NCBI GenBank assembly: GCA_945878555.1
Contig: CAMDWI010000016.1
Span: forward strand, 1-64,000
DNA: 64,000 nt
Source of the DNA: Klebsiella pneumoniae
Lineage (GTDB): Bacteria > Pseudomonadota > Gammaproteobacteria > Eutrophobiales > Eutrophobiaceae
Reading direction: 5' to 3'
Shown: one piece after another, positions 1 to 8,293 of the stretch
Layout: every line of letters starts with the position of its first letter
Numbering within the stretch: the stretch's first letter is position 1
Translations under genes and position numbers: made by a program
Notes under the pieces: generated by a model
Database searches by the model: none
Seen by the model: only the letters and a program-made list of their open reading frames with translations
What the model was told of the DNA's origin: nothing

Positions 1-79
1 AGTATGACGAAGTGATGAGGTTGGCGGTGGTGTCGCAGTTGTCATTCCGGGGCCGCGTATGCGGAGCCCGGAAACCAGT
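1..79. repeat. GTCATTCC-type repeat unit, copy 1
   Basis: Direct repeat of 213-291 (offset 212), differing at only a few positions. It opens with AGTATGACGAAGTGATGAGG and contains GTCATTCCGG followed by a short palindrome around GCCGC-tat-GCGG. The related half-unit TACTGGCGTTCGCC-GTATGAC lies at 136-156 and partial GTATGACGA copies at 182-222. The same family returns at 9153-9607. Bases 292-385 hold nothing I recognise. Confidence 0.8.
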
Positions 80-212
80 CAGAGAAAGCGTTGTCTGGAA
101 ATGTGTCGCCTGCGGCGAAGGTTATATTGACTGGATACTGGCGTTCGCCCGTATGACGACAGGGTGCGGGTGGTGTTTGCCGGTATGACGACAGGGTGCG
201 ATGGCGTTCGTT

Positions 213-291
213 AGTATGACGAAGTGATGAGGTTGGCGGTGGTGTCGCAGTTGTCATTCCGGAGCCGCTTATGCGGAGCCCGGTATCCAGT
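213..291. repeat. GTCATTCC-type repeat unit, copy 2
   Basis: Second copy of the unit at 1-79. With the intervening GTATGACGACAGGGTGCG repeats (150-167 and 183-200) it makes the first 300 bases a degenerate tandem array with no coding potential that I trust. Confidence 0.8.
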
Positions 292-395
292 CGGATAACA
301 CCGCCGTATGGCGTTAGTTAATATAGGATAGGGGGCCTCAGCCGTCGTATAGCGGTAAATAAACGAAATCAGATCAGAACTTTAACGGAGGAACG

Positions 396-770
396 ATGGT
401 AAACCCATTTTCAGATCAGGAAAAATTCATGCGCGCCTGTGATCAGACCACCGGCGGTGCGATTAACGAGGAACAGTACGCGCTGTATCGCAAGCTGATT
501 GCAGAAGAGGTGCATGAGTTGCATGAGGCAGTCGAAAATAATGATCGGGTCGAGCAACTCGATGCGCTGATTGATATCCTGGTAGTCACGATAGGCGCGT
601 TGCATTCGATGGGCGCTGACGTGGAGGGTGCCTGGCAGGAGGTCATACGTTCAAACCTGGCGAAGGTCGATGCGACCACCGGCAAGGTAATCAAGCGCGA
701 CGACGGAAAGGTGATGAAGCCGGAAGGCTGGAAGCCACCGGATTTAACAGGGTATCTGACCCGATATTGA
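396..770 (+). CDS. MazG-like / PRA-PH superfamily nucleotide pyrophosphohydrolase
   Basis: Small all-alpha protein of 124 residues. The metal-binding signature of the MazG/HisE (all-alpha NTP-PPase) superfamily is visible: E37-E38-x-x-E41 in helix 2, then D56 and D60 in LDALIDILVVTIGA. These enzymes hydrolyse nucleotide triphosphates or phosphoribosyl-ATP to monophosphate plus PPi; which substrate this one uses cannot be read here. No his genes lie nearby, so HisE is unlikely and a house-cleaning or phage-type PPase is more plausible. CGGAGG at 386-391 supports this ATG. The gene is monocistronic and converges on the hydrolase at 823. Confidence 0.8.
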   Translation: MVNPFSDQEKFMRACDQTTGGAINEEQYALYRKLIAEEVHELHEAVENNDRVEQLDALIDILVVTIGALHSMGADVEGAWQEVIRSNLAKVDATTGKVIKRDDGKVMKPEGWKPPDLTGYLTRY

Positions 771-780
771 TGTGTCATTT

Positions 781-811
781 GGGGACAGACCCGCTGTTCG
801 GGCCTGTCCCC
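781..811. repeat. GGGGACAGACC hairpin between convergent genes
   Basis: GGGGACAG pairs with CTGTCCCC, and the inner CCG pairs with CGG. It starts 11 bases after the stop of the pyrophosphohydrolase and lies 12 bases before the end of the convergent hydrolase. It has no T-run, so terminator function is uncertain. It belongs to the same hairpin family as 6345-6377 and 15388-15416. Confidence 0.65.
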
Positions 812-822
812 GGTATCAGAGG

Positions 823-2196
823 TTATTCGTCAAAATAACCGTTACGGATCGCCTCGTTCCAGAGGGCGATGACAGCAGGGGCGACACCATGCGGGATACC
901 GGTGTCCTTGAATCCCCAGTCATGCACCCCCGCGCCGAACAGGACTGCGTTGGCCTTCGGTGGCGGTGTCATGCCGGCGTAGATTTGTTTGCCGTATTCG
1001 GTGAAGCGTTCGTAGGTGACGGTGTTATCGCCCTTCGCGTTGATGTGCAGAACGGGCGGGACCGGTTTGACACCGGCGCCCTTCAACTCTTTGGTAAAGC
1101 CGACATAATGTTCGGCGAGCGACTGTGCCTCTTCATTTTCCATGCCGAGGCGTTTGGCGGTCGCCTGGGCGGCGTCGGCCAGTGAGGCGACCGAGTTCTT
1201 GTGAATGAAGTCCTCGGCCTTGAAGTTCGCCTGTTTCTTCTCCTCGTTCCACATCTGGAACACGAGGTCCATCTTTACCGGCAGGCTGATGTCCTTGCCC
1301 GCCCAGCCCTCGTCGGCATAACGCGCGGTATCACGCCAGGTGCGCAGGCGCAGGTAGTGGAACGGGTATTCCCAGGCGCGACCGGCGGCGGCATTCATAT
1401 AGCCGAACATGGCGGTGCCGTAGCCGACGATGCCCTTCATATTATTAACGCGCTGGCTGATGTAGTGGATGAACGGGCCACCGGTGGAATGGCCGTGGGC
1501 ATAGATGGCATAGTCGCTGACAGGGAAGTGGCGCGCCATCGCGGTCTTCATGCCTTCCTCAAACGCCATCGGCCAGGCGGCCATGCGTTTGTAAAACGTG
1601 GTGCCTTCCTTTGCGCTGAGAAAGAAACTGGTGCCGTAGCTGGTCGGTGCGCCAGTGTCGTCATTGCCCTTATCGGTGATGACCTCGTATTGGTCCGGCG
1701 TGATCACCTCGCCCTGGAGCCACATTGGTGTGCGATAGGTGCCATCCGGGTTGACCGTATCTGCTGGCCAGTCACGTGAAGGGTCATCAAGGTACAGCCG
1801 GCCGGGGAAGGTCATGCTGACGACCTTGTAGCCAAACCGCTCCGAGGCGAGACGCGCGGCCTGATCCAGTGAACGCCAGTCGCCGGTGCCACCGTGCAGC
1901 AGAAAGATGCCCTGTTTCTTGCCGTCCTTGCCGACCGGGATATGCGCGGCATCTGTGGGTTCGTACACCATCACGCCGATGTCCCACTGCATGCCCACGA
2001 CCTCGATACGGAAGATGTCTTCTTTTGTCGTGATCGGCAGCGTCGGCATGGCCATCACCTTGTCGGTGCTGGCCTGGATTTCCTGGACGGAGACTTCTGC
2101 CGGTGGGTCCCACGCGATCACTGTTTGTGCAAGGCCGCTGATGCCGAACAGCAGGGAAAAGAGTGCAAGCCGGGGCAATCGTATCAATAACATCAT
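823..2196 (-). CDS. Secreted alpha/beta-hydrolase (esterase-like)
   Basis: 457 residues with an N-terminal signal peptide (hydrophobic residues 5-25, cleavage likely near TVIA-WDP). Alpha/beta-hydrolase landmarks are in order: oxyanion-hole type LLHGGTGDW (about residue 98), nucleophile elbow GHSTGG (about 236), and a late histidine in GAGVHDWG (about 428). It is therefore a periplasmic or secreted serine hydrolase; the substrate is unknown. The long segment between the oxyanion strand and the nucleophile suggests an inserted lid. Two tandem ATG codons (2191-2196) are possible starts. It faces recQ divergently at 2407. Confidence 0.75.
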   Translation of the reverse strand: MMLLIRLPRLALFSLLFGISGLAQTVIAWDPPAEVSVQEIQASTDKVMAMPTLPITTKEDIFRIEVVGMQWDIGVMVYEPTDAAHIPVGKDGKKQGIFLLHGGTGDWRSLDQAARLASERFGYKVVSMTFPGRLYLDDPSRDWPADTVNPDGTYRTPMWLQGEVITPDQYEVITDKGNDDTGAPTSYGTSFFLSAKEGTTFYKRMAAWPMAFEEGMKTAMARHFPVSDYAIYAHGHSTGGPFIHYISQRVNNMKGIVGYGTAMFGYMNAAAGRAWEYPFHYLRLRTWRDTARYADEGWAGKDISLPVKMDLVFQMWNEEKKQANFKAEDFIHKNSVASLADAAQATAKRLGMENEEAQSLAEHYVGFTKELKGAGVKPVPPVLHINAKGDNTVTYERFTEYGKQIYAGMTPPPKANAVLFGAGVHDWGFKDTGIPHGVAPAVIALWNEAIRNGYFDE

Positions 2197-2406
2197 GGTT
2201 TATCTCGTCATCCTGGGGTGAATTGTGGAATACCGGGTTCGCAATGGAACCCTCTCATCGCATGGCGGATACAATATAGAAGATTGGTCGCCTTGTTAAG
2301 GGGAGGACTGTTAAACCGGGATGCCTGGATTACCTCTGTCCGTTATCAGGCGAATTCGGTATGCTCATGCGGTGTAAGATCGTTAACAGTTGAGGAAAGT
2401 CGGATA

Positions 2407-4212
2407 ATGTCAGGGATGAATCAGGCACAGGAAATCCTGCAGCACCGCTTCGGGTATCCGGGGTTTCGGGGGCATCAGGCAGAGATCATCGCCGAGGTGG
2501 TGGCGGGCCGGGATGCGCTGGTATTGATGCCGACCGGCGGGGGCAAGTCCTTGTGTTACCAGATCCCCGCGTTGATCAGACCGGGTGTCGGCATCGTGGT
2601 CTCGCCGCTGATCGCGTTGATGAAGGACCAGGTGAATGCGTTGTTGCAGCTCGATATCCGTGCGGCGTACCTCAATTCCACGCTGGCGTTTGACGAGATG
2701 GAGCAGATCGAGTCCGGTATACTGGCCGGGCGTTATGACCTGGTTTATATCGCGCCGGAGCGGCTGTTGCAGGAACGTACCTTGCGCTTGCTGGAGCGGG
2801 TGCAGATTGCCCTGTTTGCGATCGATGAGGCGCACTGTGTCTCGCAGTGGGGACACGACTTCCGCTCGGACTATCTGCAACTGAATCAGTTGCACGAACG
2901 ATTCCCCTCGATCCCGCGTATCGCCTTGACGGCCACGGCAGACGAGCGTACACGCCAGGAGATCATCGAGCGGCTTGAGCTCGGGTCGGGCAGACTGTTT
3001 GTCGACAGCTTCGACCGGCCCAACATCCAGTACCGTATCACCCGCAAGGAAAACCCGCGCCAGCAGTTGCTGGATTTTTTGCAGACCGAACACAAGGGTG
3101 ATGCTGGCATCGTCTATTGTCTCTCACGTAAGAAGACCGAGGAGACGGCGACCTGGTTGACCGCGCACGGCCGCACCGCCTTGCCGTATCACGCCGGTCT
3201 GCCCAGTGAAACACGTTACGTGAACCAGGAACGTTTTCTGAATGAAGAGGCCGTCATCATCGTGGCGACAATCGCGTTCGGCATGGGCATCGATAAACCG
3301 GACGTGCGTTTTGTCGCGCATCTGGACCTGCCGAAGAGTATCGAGGCCTATTACCAGGAAACCGGTCGCGCCGGACGAGACGGTCTGCCGGCGACCGCGT
3401 GGATGGCCTATGGGCTGGAGGACGTGGTGAAGTTGCGCATGATGATGGAGTCGTCCACCGCCGCCGAGAGCCATAAAGCACTGGAGCGACACAAGCTGGA
3501 GGCGATGCTGGGTTTTTGCGAGATATGCAGTTGTCGTCGCCATGCCTTGCTGAACTATTTCGGTGAGCAATCACCCGAGCATTGCGGCAATTGTGATACC
3601 TGCCTGCAACCGGTCGACACCTGGGACGCGACCAACGCGGCGCAGAAGGCCTTGTCCTGTGTGTACCGCACGCGGCAATTGTTTGGCGCGGTGCACCTGA
3701 TTGATGTGTTGCTCGGCAAGGACAATGTGAAGGTACGCAAGTTTGGTCATCAGGAGCTGAGCGTGTATGGCATCGGCAAGGATCTGGGCAAGGATGCGTG
3801 GAGCTCGGTGTTTCGCCAGTTGATTGCGAACGGTTACCTTAGCGTCGACCCCGCCGGTCACGGTTCACTGCAACTGACCGCCACCAGCCGCGCCGTCTTG
3901 AAAGGTGAGGTTCAGCTCACCTTCCGCAAGGAGACCATCGCCCGCAAAGGCACGACCACCAGCTACAAACACACGATCATCGCCAGTGCTGACGAGACGC
4001 TGTGGCAGGCACTGAAGGCCTGTCGGCTTGAACTCGCCCGTGCCCAGGGTGTCCCGCCTTACATTATCTTCAATGATGCAACCTTGAAGGAGTTCATCGA
4101 CCACCGCCCGCAGACACTCCCTGAGATGCTTGGCATCAAGGGCGTTGGCGAGAGCAAGCTGGAGAAATACGGGGAGCAGTTCCTGCAGGTGATACGCGTA
4201 GCAGGGAAGTAA
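2407..4212 (+). CDS. recQ: ATP-dependent DNA helicase RecQ
   Basis: Superfamily 2 3'-5' DNA helicase of the RecF recombination pathway. Visible motifs: Walker A MPTGGGKSLCYQIPAL, DEAH box with IDEAHCVSQWGHDFR, motif VI QETGRAGRDG, the RQC zinc site (CEICSCRRH...CGNCDTC), and a C-terminal HRDC domain. I chose ATG 2407 (protein begins MSGMNQAQ, 601 residues) because GAGGA at 2392-2396 precedes it and the family starts shortly before the FGY-x-x-FR motif; the open frame running up to 2218 is unlikely to be translated. It is monocistronic and convergent with the FMN dehydrogenase gene. Confidence 0.95.
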   Translation: MSGMNQAQEILQHRFGYPGFRGHQAEIIAEVVAGRDALVLMPTGGGKSLCYQIPALIRPGVGIVVSPLIALMKDQVNALLQLDIRAAYLNSTLAFDEMEQIESGILAGRYDLVYIAPERLLQERTLRLLERVQIALFAIDEAHCVSQWGHDFRSDYLQLNQLHERFPSIPRIALTATADERTRQEIIERLELGSGRLFVDSFDRPNIQYRITRKENPRQQLLDFLQTEHKGDAGIVYCLSRKKTEETATWLTAHGRTALPYHAGLPSETRYVNQERFLNEEAVIIVATIAFGMGIDKPDVRFVAHLDLPKSIEAYYQETGRAGRDGLPATAWMAYGLEDVVKLRMMMESSTAAESHKALERHKLEAMLGFCEICSCRRHALLNYFGEQSPEHCGNCDTCLQPVDTWDATNAAQKALSCVYRTRQLFGAVHLIDVLLGKDNVKVRKFGHQELSVYGIGKDLGKDAWSSVFRQLIANGYLSVDPAGHGSLQLTATSRAVLKGEVQLTFRKETIARKGTTTSYKHTIIASADETLWQALKACRLELARAQGVPPYIIFNDATLKEFIDHRPQTLPEMLGIKGVGESKLEKYGEQFLQVIRVAGK

Positions 4213-4266
4213 CACTCGGCCCGAGGGCTGGCCTCCTGCGGGTATTGCCGGGTCTGCCTTCTATAT

Positions 4267-5478
4267 CTACAGCGCTTGTATGTACCGGTGATCAATATCG
4301 CTGATCTTTAATGTTCCGGCCTGTTTCATCACGATCTCCAGTTCGCGCTTCAGAATATCAAGCACCATCTCCACGCCTTCCTGGCCAAAGGTGCCAAGGC
4401 CCCACAGGTACGGGCGACCGATCGCAATTGCATCGGCGCCGAGCGCGAGTGCCTTGAAGATATCAGTACCACGACGGATGCCGCCGTCCATGATGACGGG
4501 GATGCGTCCACCGATGGCCTCTACTACCTCCGGCAGCGATTCGATGGTGCTGCGACCACTGTCTTCAGAGCGGCCGCCGTGGTTGGAGACGATGATGCCT
4601 TCGATGCCGTGTTCGAGTGCAAGCATCGCATCCTCGGCTGTGACGATACCCTTTAACATCAGTTTCATCGAGGTGGTCTTGCGAATACGGTCGATGAACT
4701 TCCAGTCAAGGAAGGTGCGGTCGGTCACGGACAAGCGTTCCAGACCGGCGTACATCGGTTTCGGCGGTATCACCCCGGCGTCGGGCGCGTGGCAACCCTG
4801 GCATTGCGGATTGGTGGCACGTCGGTGACGGTAATCGGCCTCGCGGTTGCTGATCGGCAGGTCCACGGTGACGGCCATGATCTGGCAGCCGGCGTTCTCG
4901 ACCCGTTTGATGACCGCCTCGGTTGTGTCCCAGTTGGCATCGGCATACAGCTGATACCAGACCGGACGTTCGTACGCCGCATTGACCTCTTCCACACCTA
5001 TCGAGGTGACCGACGAGAGGATCATGCCGGTATCACGTGACTTCGCCGCGCGCGCGGTCGCAACTTCGCCTTCCGGATGAAATGCCTTCTGGTGTCCGGT
5101 CGGTGCGATCAGGATCGGTGTCGGATAGCGCGTGCCAAACAACTCGGTGCTGGTATCAACGACATGGGTATCGACCAGACGGCGGACACGTAGCTTGAGT
5201 TTTTCATACCCCGCCCGGTTCGCCTCCAGCGTACCGCCGCTGTCCGTGCCCATCGCCATGTAGGTGTAATGGCCGGGCTTGAACATCACCTTCGCCGCTT
5301 CGTGAAAGTCGAATACATTTATCGCGTCTTTCGCCTTCGTGATCAATTGCGGCGCATACGGGTCGAGGATATCAAATGCGGGCTGACCCCACACCTGACC
5401 TGCGGCGGTCATGATCGGACTGGCGGCCAGATATTTGATGAATGCGCGGCGGTGGTGATTGGTTAACGGCTGAGTCAT
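4267..5478 (-). CDS. Tat-exported FMN-dependent alpha-hydroxy acid dehydrogenase with a CxxCH motif
   Basis: Member of the glycolate oxidase / lactate dehydrogenase / flavocytochrome b2 family: a TIM barrel that oxidises 2-hydroxy acids with FMN. The catalytic-base motif SNHGGR and the phosphate-binding stretch DGGIRRGTDIFKALALGADA with IGRP are intact near the C-terminus. The N-terminus carries a twin-arginine signal (HHRRAFIKYLAAS), so the folded flavoprotein should go to the periplasm. In the loop after the PISNREADYRHRR strand there is CQGCH, a CxxCH haem-c attachment motif, in an insertion of about 30 residues. Start 5478 is chosen because GGGGGA at 5485-5490 sits before it; 5493 lacks a ribosome site. 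The electron acceptor is unknown; there is no cytochrome gene next to it. Confidence 0.85.
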   Translation of the reverse strand: MTQPLTNHHRRAFIKYLAASPIMTAAGQVWGQPAFDILDPYAPQLITKAKDAINVFDFHEAAKVMFKPGHYTYMAMGTDSGGTLEANRAGYEKLKLRVRRLVDTHVVDTSTELFGTRYPTPILIAPTGHQKAFHPEGEVATARAAKSRDTGMILSSVTSIGVEEVNAAYERPVWYQLYADANWDTTEAVIKRVENAGCQIMAVTVDLPISNREADYRHRRATNPQCQGCHAPDAGVIPPKPMYAGLERLSVTDRTFLDWKFIDRIRKTTSMKLMLKGIVTAEDAMLALEHGIEGIIVSNHGGRSEDSGRSTIESLPEVVEAIGGRIPVIMDGGIRRGTDIFKALALGADAIAIGRPYLWGLGTFGQEGVEMVLDILKRELEIVMKQAGTLKISDIDHRYIQAL

Positions 5479-5647
5479 TTTGTTTCCCCCCATCGGATGA
5501 TGCGCAGGGTAACATTAAAGGACAGTGTGGGGACAGACCCTCGACGTATCCTTAAAGCATAGACGATTCCGGATGGGTCAAGGATAAAAATATTATTTCC
5601 CGCCTGCCTTTACTTTAAGTAATACCGGACTAGGCTTGTTATATAGA

Positions 5648-5681
5648 GGGGACAGATTCGTAGTCAGGGTCTGCCCTCCCG
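5648..5681. repeat. Degenerate GGGGACAGA...TCTGCCCTCC hairpin
   Basis: Imperfect member of the GGGGACAGACCC family (GAGGGGACAG opposite TCTGCCCTCC), lying 38 bases upstream of the tonB-like gene. A half unit, GGGGACAGACCC, occurs at 5524-5535. The rest of the 5479-5718 gap shows nothing clear. Confidence 0.45.
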
Positions 5682-5718
5682 GTGCTTCAAGTCTGAAATC
5701 GAACGGGAGGATTAATGT

Positions 5719-6327
5719 ATGGTATACATGTCTGATAGTGTTCGTTTCCCTGCATCATTGTTGTTGTCTGTGGTACCTGCGACATTGCTGTTCTGGGCCC
5801 TGTGGGCGATGACCACGGTTCCGATTACCCTGGATCCGCCTGTTGCGGTCGAGGTCAAGTTTGAACGGCAGAAGGCTGATACAGATCTGATAGTGAAGAC
5901 CACGCCCCGCAAGATCCTGGAACCGCCTCCGGTTATCCCGGAAGTTCCGAGAGTGTCCATCAATAATCCTGGCGGTGAAATAGCGCAGACCCGGATAATT
6001 CCGCCAACCCTCCCGGCCGGGCCGGTAGTGTCCGGAAATACACTGGCCGGTATCGAGAGCGATGTGATGCCGATGGTGAGGGTAAACCCGGATTATCCGC
6101 CGCGTGCGCTTGATAGCGGAACGGAGGGCTGGGTGCAGCTACAGTTTACCGTGACGGCGATTGGTACAGTGACCGATGCCATCGTTGTGAAAAGCAGTTC
6201 AAAAATATTCGAGGCGGCGGCATTGAAGGCGATTGCACGCTGGCGTTACAACCCGAAGGTGGTTGATGGTGAGGGTGTTGAACGTGTGGGCTTGCAGACG
6301 TTGATACGGTTTGAGCTGGAAAATTAA
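5719..6327 (+). CDS. TonB family energy-transducer protein (orphan)
   Basis: 202 residues. One N-terminal membrane anchor (about residues 10-31), a proline-rich periplasmic spacer (PPPVIPEVPR and following), and a C-terminal TonB domain (about 115-200) with the usual YPPRA, GWVQLQFTV and ALKAIARWRYNP signatures. TonB couples the proton-motive force to outer-membrane receptors, together with ExbB and ExbD. No exbB, exbD or receptor gene is in this window, so it is an orphan TonB or belongs to an envelope process other than uptake. GGGAGG at 5705-5710 selects ATG 5719 over 5715 and 5728. Convergent with mtgA. Confidence 0.85.
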   Translation: MVYMSDSVRFPASLLLSVVPATLLFWALWAMTTVPITLDPPVAVEVKFERQKADTDLIVKTTPRKILEPPPVIPEVPRVSINNPGGEIAQTRIIPPTLPAGPVVSGNTLAGIESDVMPMVRVNPDYPPRALDSGTEGWVQLQFTVTAIGTVTDAIVVKSSSKIFEAAALKAIARWRYNPKVVDGEGVERVGLQTLIRFELEN

Positions 6328-6344
6328 TTCCGTCAAGCGGAATT

Positions 6345-6377
6345 CGGGGACAGACCCTAACGACGGGTCTGTCCCCG
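6345..6377. terminator. 13-bp GGGGACAGACCC hairpin between tonB-like gene and mtgA
   Basis: CGGGGACAGACCC (6345-6357) is perfectly complementary to GGGTCTGTCCCCG (6365-6377) with a 7-base loop. The loop holds the mtgA stop codon, and the right arm encodes the last codons of mtgA, so the repeat has become part of a gene end. A bidirectional terminator is plausible, although a U-tract is lacking. Confidence 0.55.
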
Positions 6378-7064
6378 GTCGAGATAGGCGGTTCCACCGA
6401 GGCGTTGCACCTGTTTCTGGATAGTCGATGCCCGGCCCCGGACGTAGGCAGACGGCTTGGTGGCAGACATCTCTTTCGGGTTGGGCAACACGGCTGCCAG
6501 TATCGCGCAGTCATAGTCAGTCAATTCCGCCGGGGAGTTGCGACCCAGCAGGATGCTCGCCGCGCCGACGCCGTACACGCCAGGGCCGAACTCGGCAATG
6601 TTCAGATAGACCTCGAGTATCCGCTGCTTGCTCCACAGCGTTTCAATCAACAGGGTAAACCACGCCTCGATACCCTTGCGCACATAGCTGCGCCCGTTCC
6701 AGAGAAACAGGTTCTTCGCGACTTGCTGGCTGATCGTGCTCGCCCCGCGTGTGCGATTGCGTCGCTCCTTTAGTGCGCTCCTGATTGCCTCGAAGTCGAA
6801 TCCGTAATGGGTCGGAAACTTCTGGTCTTCCGCCGCGACGACCGCAATCGACATATAGGGGTTGATGTCGTCCCAGTAGACCCATCCGTGGACGGGGGCG
6901 TGTTCAGTTTGCCATTCATGGATCAACATAAAGGCCGTGGTCGGTGGAGGAATCCAGCGCCAGGGTAACACAAGCAGGATGCTGAAAATTATCAGGGCGA
7001 GCGGGGACCACAGCAGGATCTTCCACAGCGGACGGGCGCGTTTTGGCAGGTCATGATCTGTCAT
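6357..7064 (-). CDS. mtgA: Monofunctional peptidoglycan glycosyltransferase MtgA
   Basis: GT51 transglycosylase that polymerises lipid II into glycan strands at the periplasmic face of the inner membrane. 235 residues: one TM anchor (about 15-35), then the GT51 motifs in order: AAEDQKFPTHYGFDF with the catalytic glutamate, RGASTISQQVAKNLFLW, and LEVYLNIAEFGPGVYG. No transpeptidase domain, as expected. The extreme C-terminus (DRGQTRR) is encoded inside the GGGGACAGACCC hairpin and probably replaces the ancestral end. Confidence 0.95.
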   Translation of the reverse strand: MTDHDLPKRARPLWKILLWSPLALIIFSILLVLPWRWIPPPTTAFMLIHEWQTEHAPVHGWVYWDDINPYMSIAVVAAEDQKFPTHYGFDFEAIRSALKERRNRTRGASTISQQVAKNLFLWNGRSYVRKGIEAWFTLLIETLWSKQRILEVYLNIAEFGPGVYGVGAASILLGRNSPAELTDYDCAILAAVLPNPKEMSATKPSAYVRGRASTIQKQVQRLGGTAYLDRGQTRR

Positions 7065-7109
7065 CGTGGCTAAGGATTATAGGGGAATGCGTGTTAATAT
7101 GCCCACCCT

Positions 7110-7646
7110 ATGGCACTGAAAGCAACCATCTACAAGGCTGATTTGAATATTGCGGATATTGATCGGCATTATTACGCGGATCACGCACTGACGATCGCAC
7201 AACACCCGTCCGAGACCGATGCACGGATGATGCTGCGTGTGCTCGCCTTTGCCCGGCATGCGCATGAGCAGCTGGAGTTTGGCCGTGGCCTGAGTACGGA
7301 AGATGAGCCGGACTTGTGGCAGAAGGACCTGACCGGCAGGATTGAACTCTGGATCGACCTCGGTCAGCCCGACGAGCGGCGCTTGCGCAAGGCCAGCGGG
7401 CGCTCGCAACAGGTGGTGGTGTATACCTACGGTGGCCGCGGGATGAAACCCTGGTGGGAACAGAACCGTGACAAGTTTGCACGGATCGAGAATCTGCAGG
7501 TGTTCAATGTGTCGCCGGAGAGTAGTGAGGCGCTGGCAAGAATGGCGAAACGCACGATGCAATTGCAATGTACGATACAGGATGAGCAGCTCTGGTTTTC
7601 GGATGAGCAGGACAGGGTTGAGGTGGTGATAGAGGTGTTACAGTAA
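7110..7646 (+). CDS. yaeQ: YaeQ family protein
   Basis: 178 residues matching the YaeQ family throughout: start MALKATIYKADLNIADIDRH, then the RMMLRVLAFARHA and DLWQKDLTGRIELWIDLGQP stretches. The fold resembles PD-(D/E)XK nucleases, but the biological role is unsettled (an early link to RfaH suppression was not sustained, as I recall). The stop codon directly abuts the ATG of darP, so the two are co-translated. Confidence 0.9.
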   Translation: MALKATIYKADLNIADIDRHYYADHALTIAQHPSETDARMMLRVLAFARHAHEQLEFGRGLSTEDEPDLWQKDLTGRIELWIDLGQPDERRLRKASGRSQQVVVYTYGGRGMKPWWEQNRDKFARIENLQVFNVSPESSEALARMAKRTMQLQCTIQDEQLWFSDEQDRVEVVIEVLQ

Positions 7647-8165
7647 ATGTACGAGACAGACGAAACAGAAGACACGCCGGAAAAGAGCAAATCCCAGGTC
7701 AAGCGCGAGTTGCTGGCCTTGCAGGATCTCGGCCGTGAGCTGGTTGATCTGGCACCGAAGGCGCTGCAAAAGGTCCCGCTGGCGGACAAGACTCGCGAGG
7801 CGATAATCACGGCGCGACAGTTACGCATGGGCGCACTGGCGCGGCAGCTGAAACATATTGGCAAGCTGATGCGCGATGAGGATGTCGCTGTCATACGCGC
7901 AGTGCTGGATCAGGAGAGTCTGCCGCATCAGGTCGAGGTTGAGGCGTTTCATGAGGTGGAGACCTGGCGCGATGGTCTGATTGCCGGGTTGGACGGTCTG
8001 TTTGAACAATTGTGCGGGCGTTTCCCGGGACTGGATCGTCAACATCTGCATCAGCTGATACGCGAATCAAAAAAAGAACTGGCCTTGAACAAGCCTCCGA
8101 AGTCGGGCCGGGCGCTGTTTCGTTATCTGAAGGAACTGGCCGAGGGCGCAGCGGGTACGGAATAA
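7647..8165 (+). CDS. darP: Ribosome maturation factor DarP (YjgA, DUF615)
   Basis: 172 residues of the DUF615 family: SKSQVKREL...LQDLGRELVDL near the N-terminus, IITARQLRMGALARQLKHIGKLMR in the middle, LNKPPKSGRALFRYLKEL at the C-terminus. DarP associates with late 50S precursors and promotes peptidyl-transferase centre maturation. The ATG begins on the base after the yaeQ stop. The protein is highly charged and alpha-helical with no membrane segment. Confidence 0.92.
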   Translation: MYETDETEDTPEKSKSQVKRELLALQDLGRELVDLAPKALQKVPLADKTREAIITARQLRMGALARQLKHIGKLMRDEDVAVIRAVLDQESLPHQVEVEAFHEVETWRDGLIAGLDGLFEQLCGRFPGLDRQHLHQLIRESKKELALNKPPKSGRALFRYLKELAEGAAGTE

Positions 8166-8293
8166 TCGTCCTGAGTGTCGGACTTCAAATCAAATGACAA
8201 TACTGCTGTGGGAAGACGGAGACTGTCTTACATTCTGGTGTGCATGCGAAAGGTAGAACCGGGACCGGAGAGGGTGTCTCCGGTCCGGCAAGC

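Noticed and set aside
1-300. CRISPR-like array
   Set aside because: Repeats are long, few, imperfect and partly overlapping, without uniform spacers or cas genes.
2218-2406. N-terminal extension of RecQ
   Set aside because: Sequence before 2407 has no family match, and a ribosome site precedes ATG 2407.
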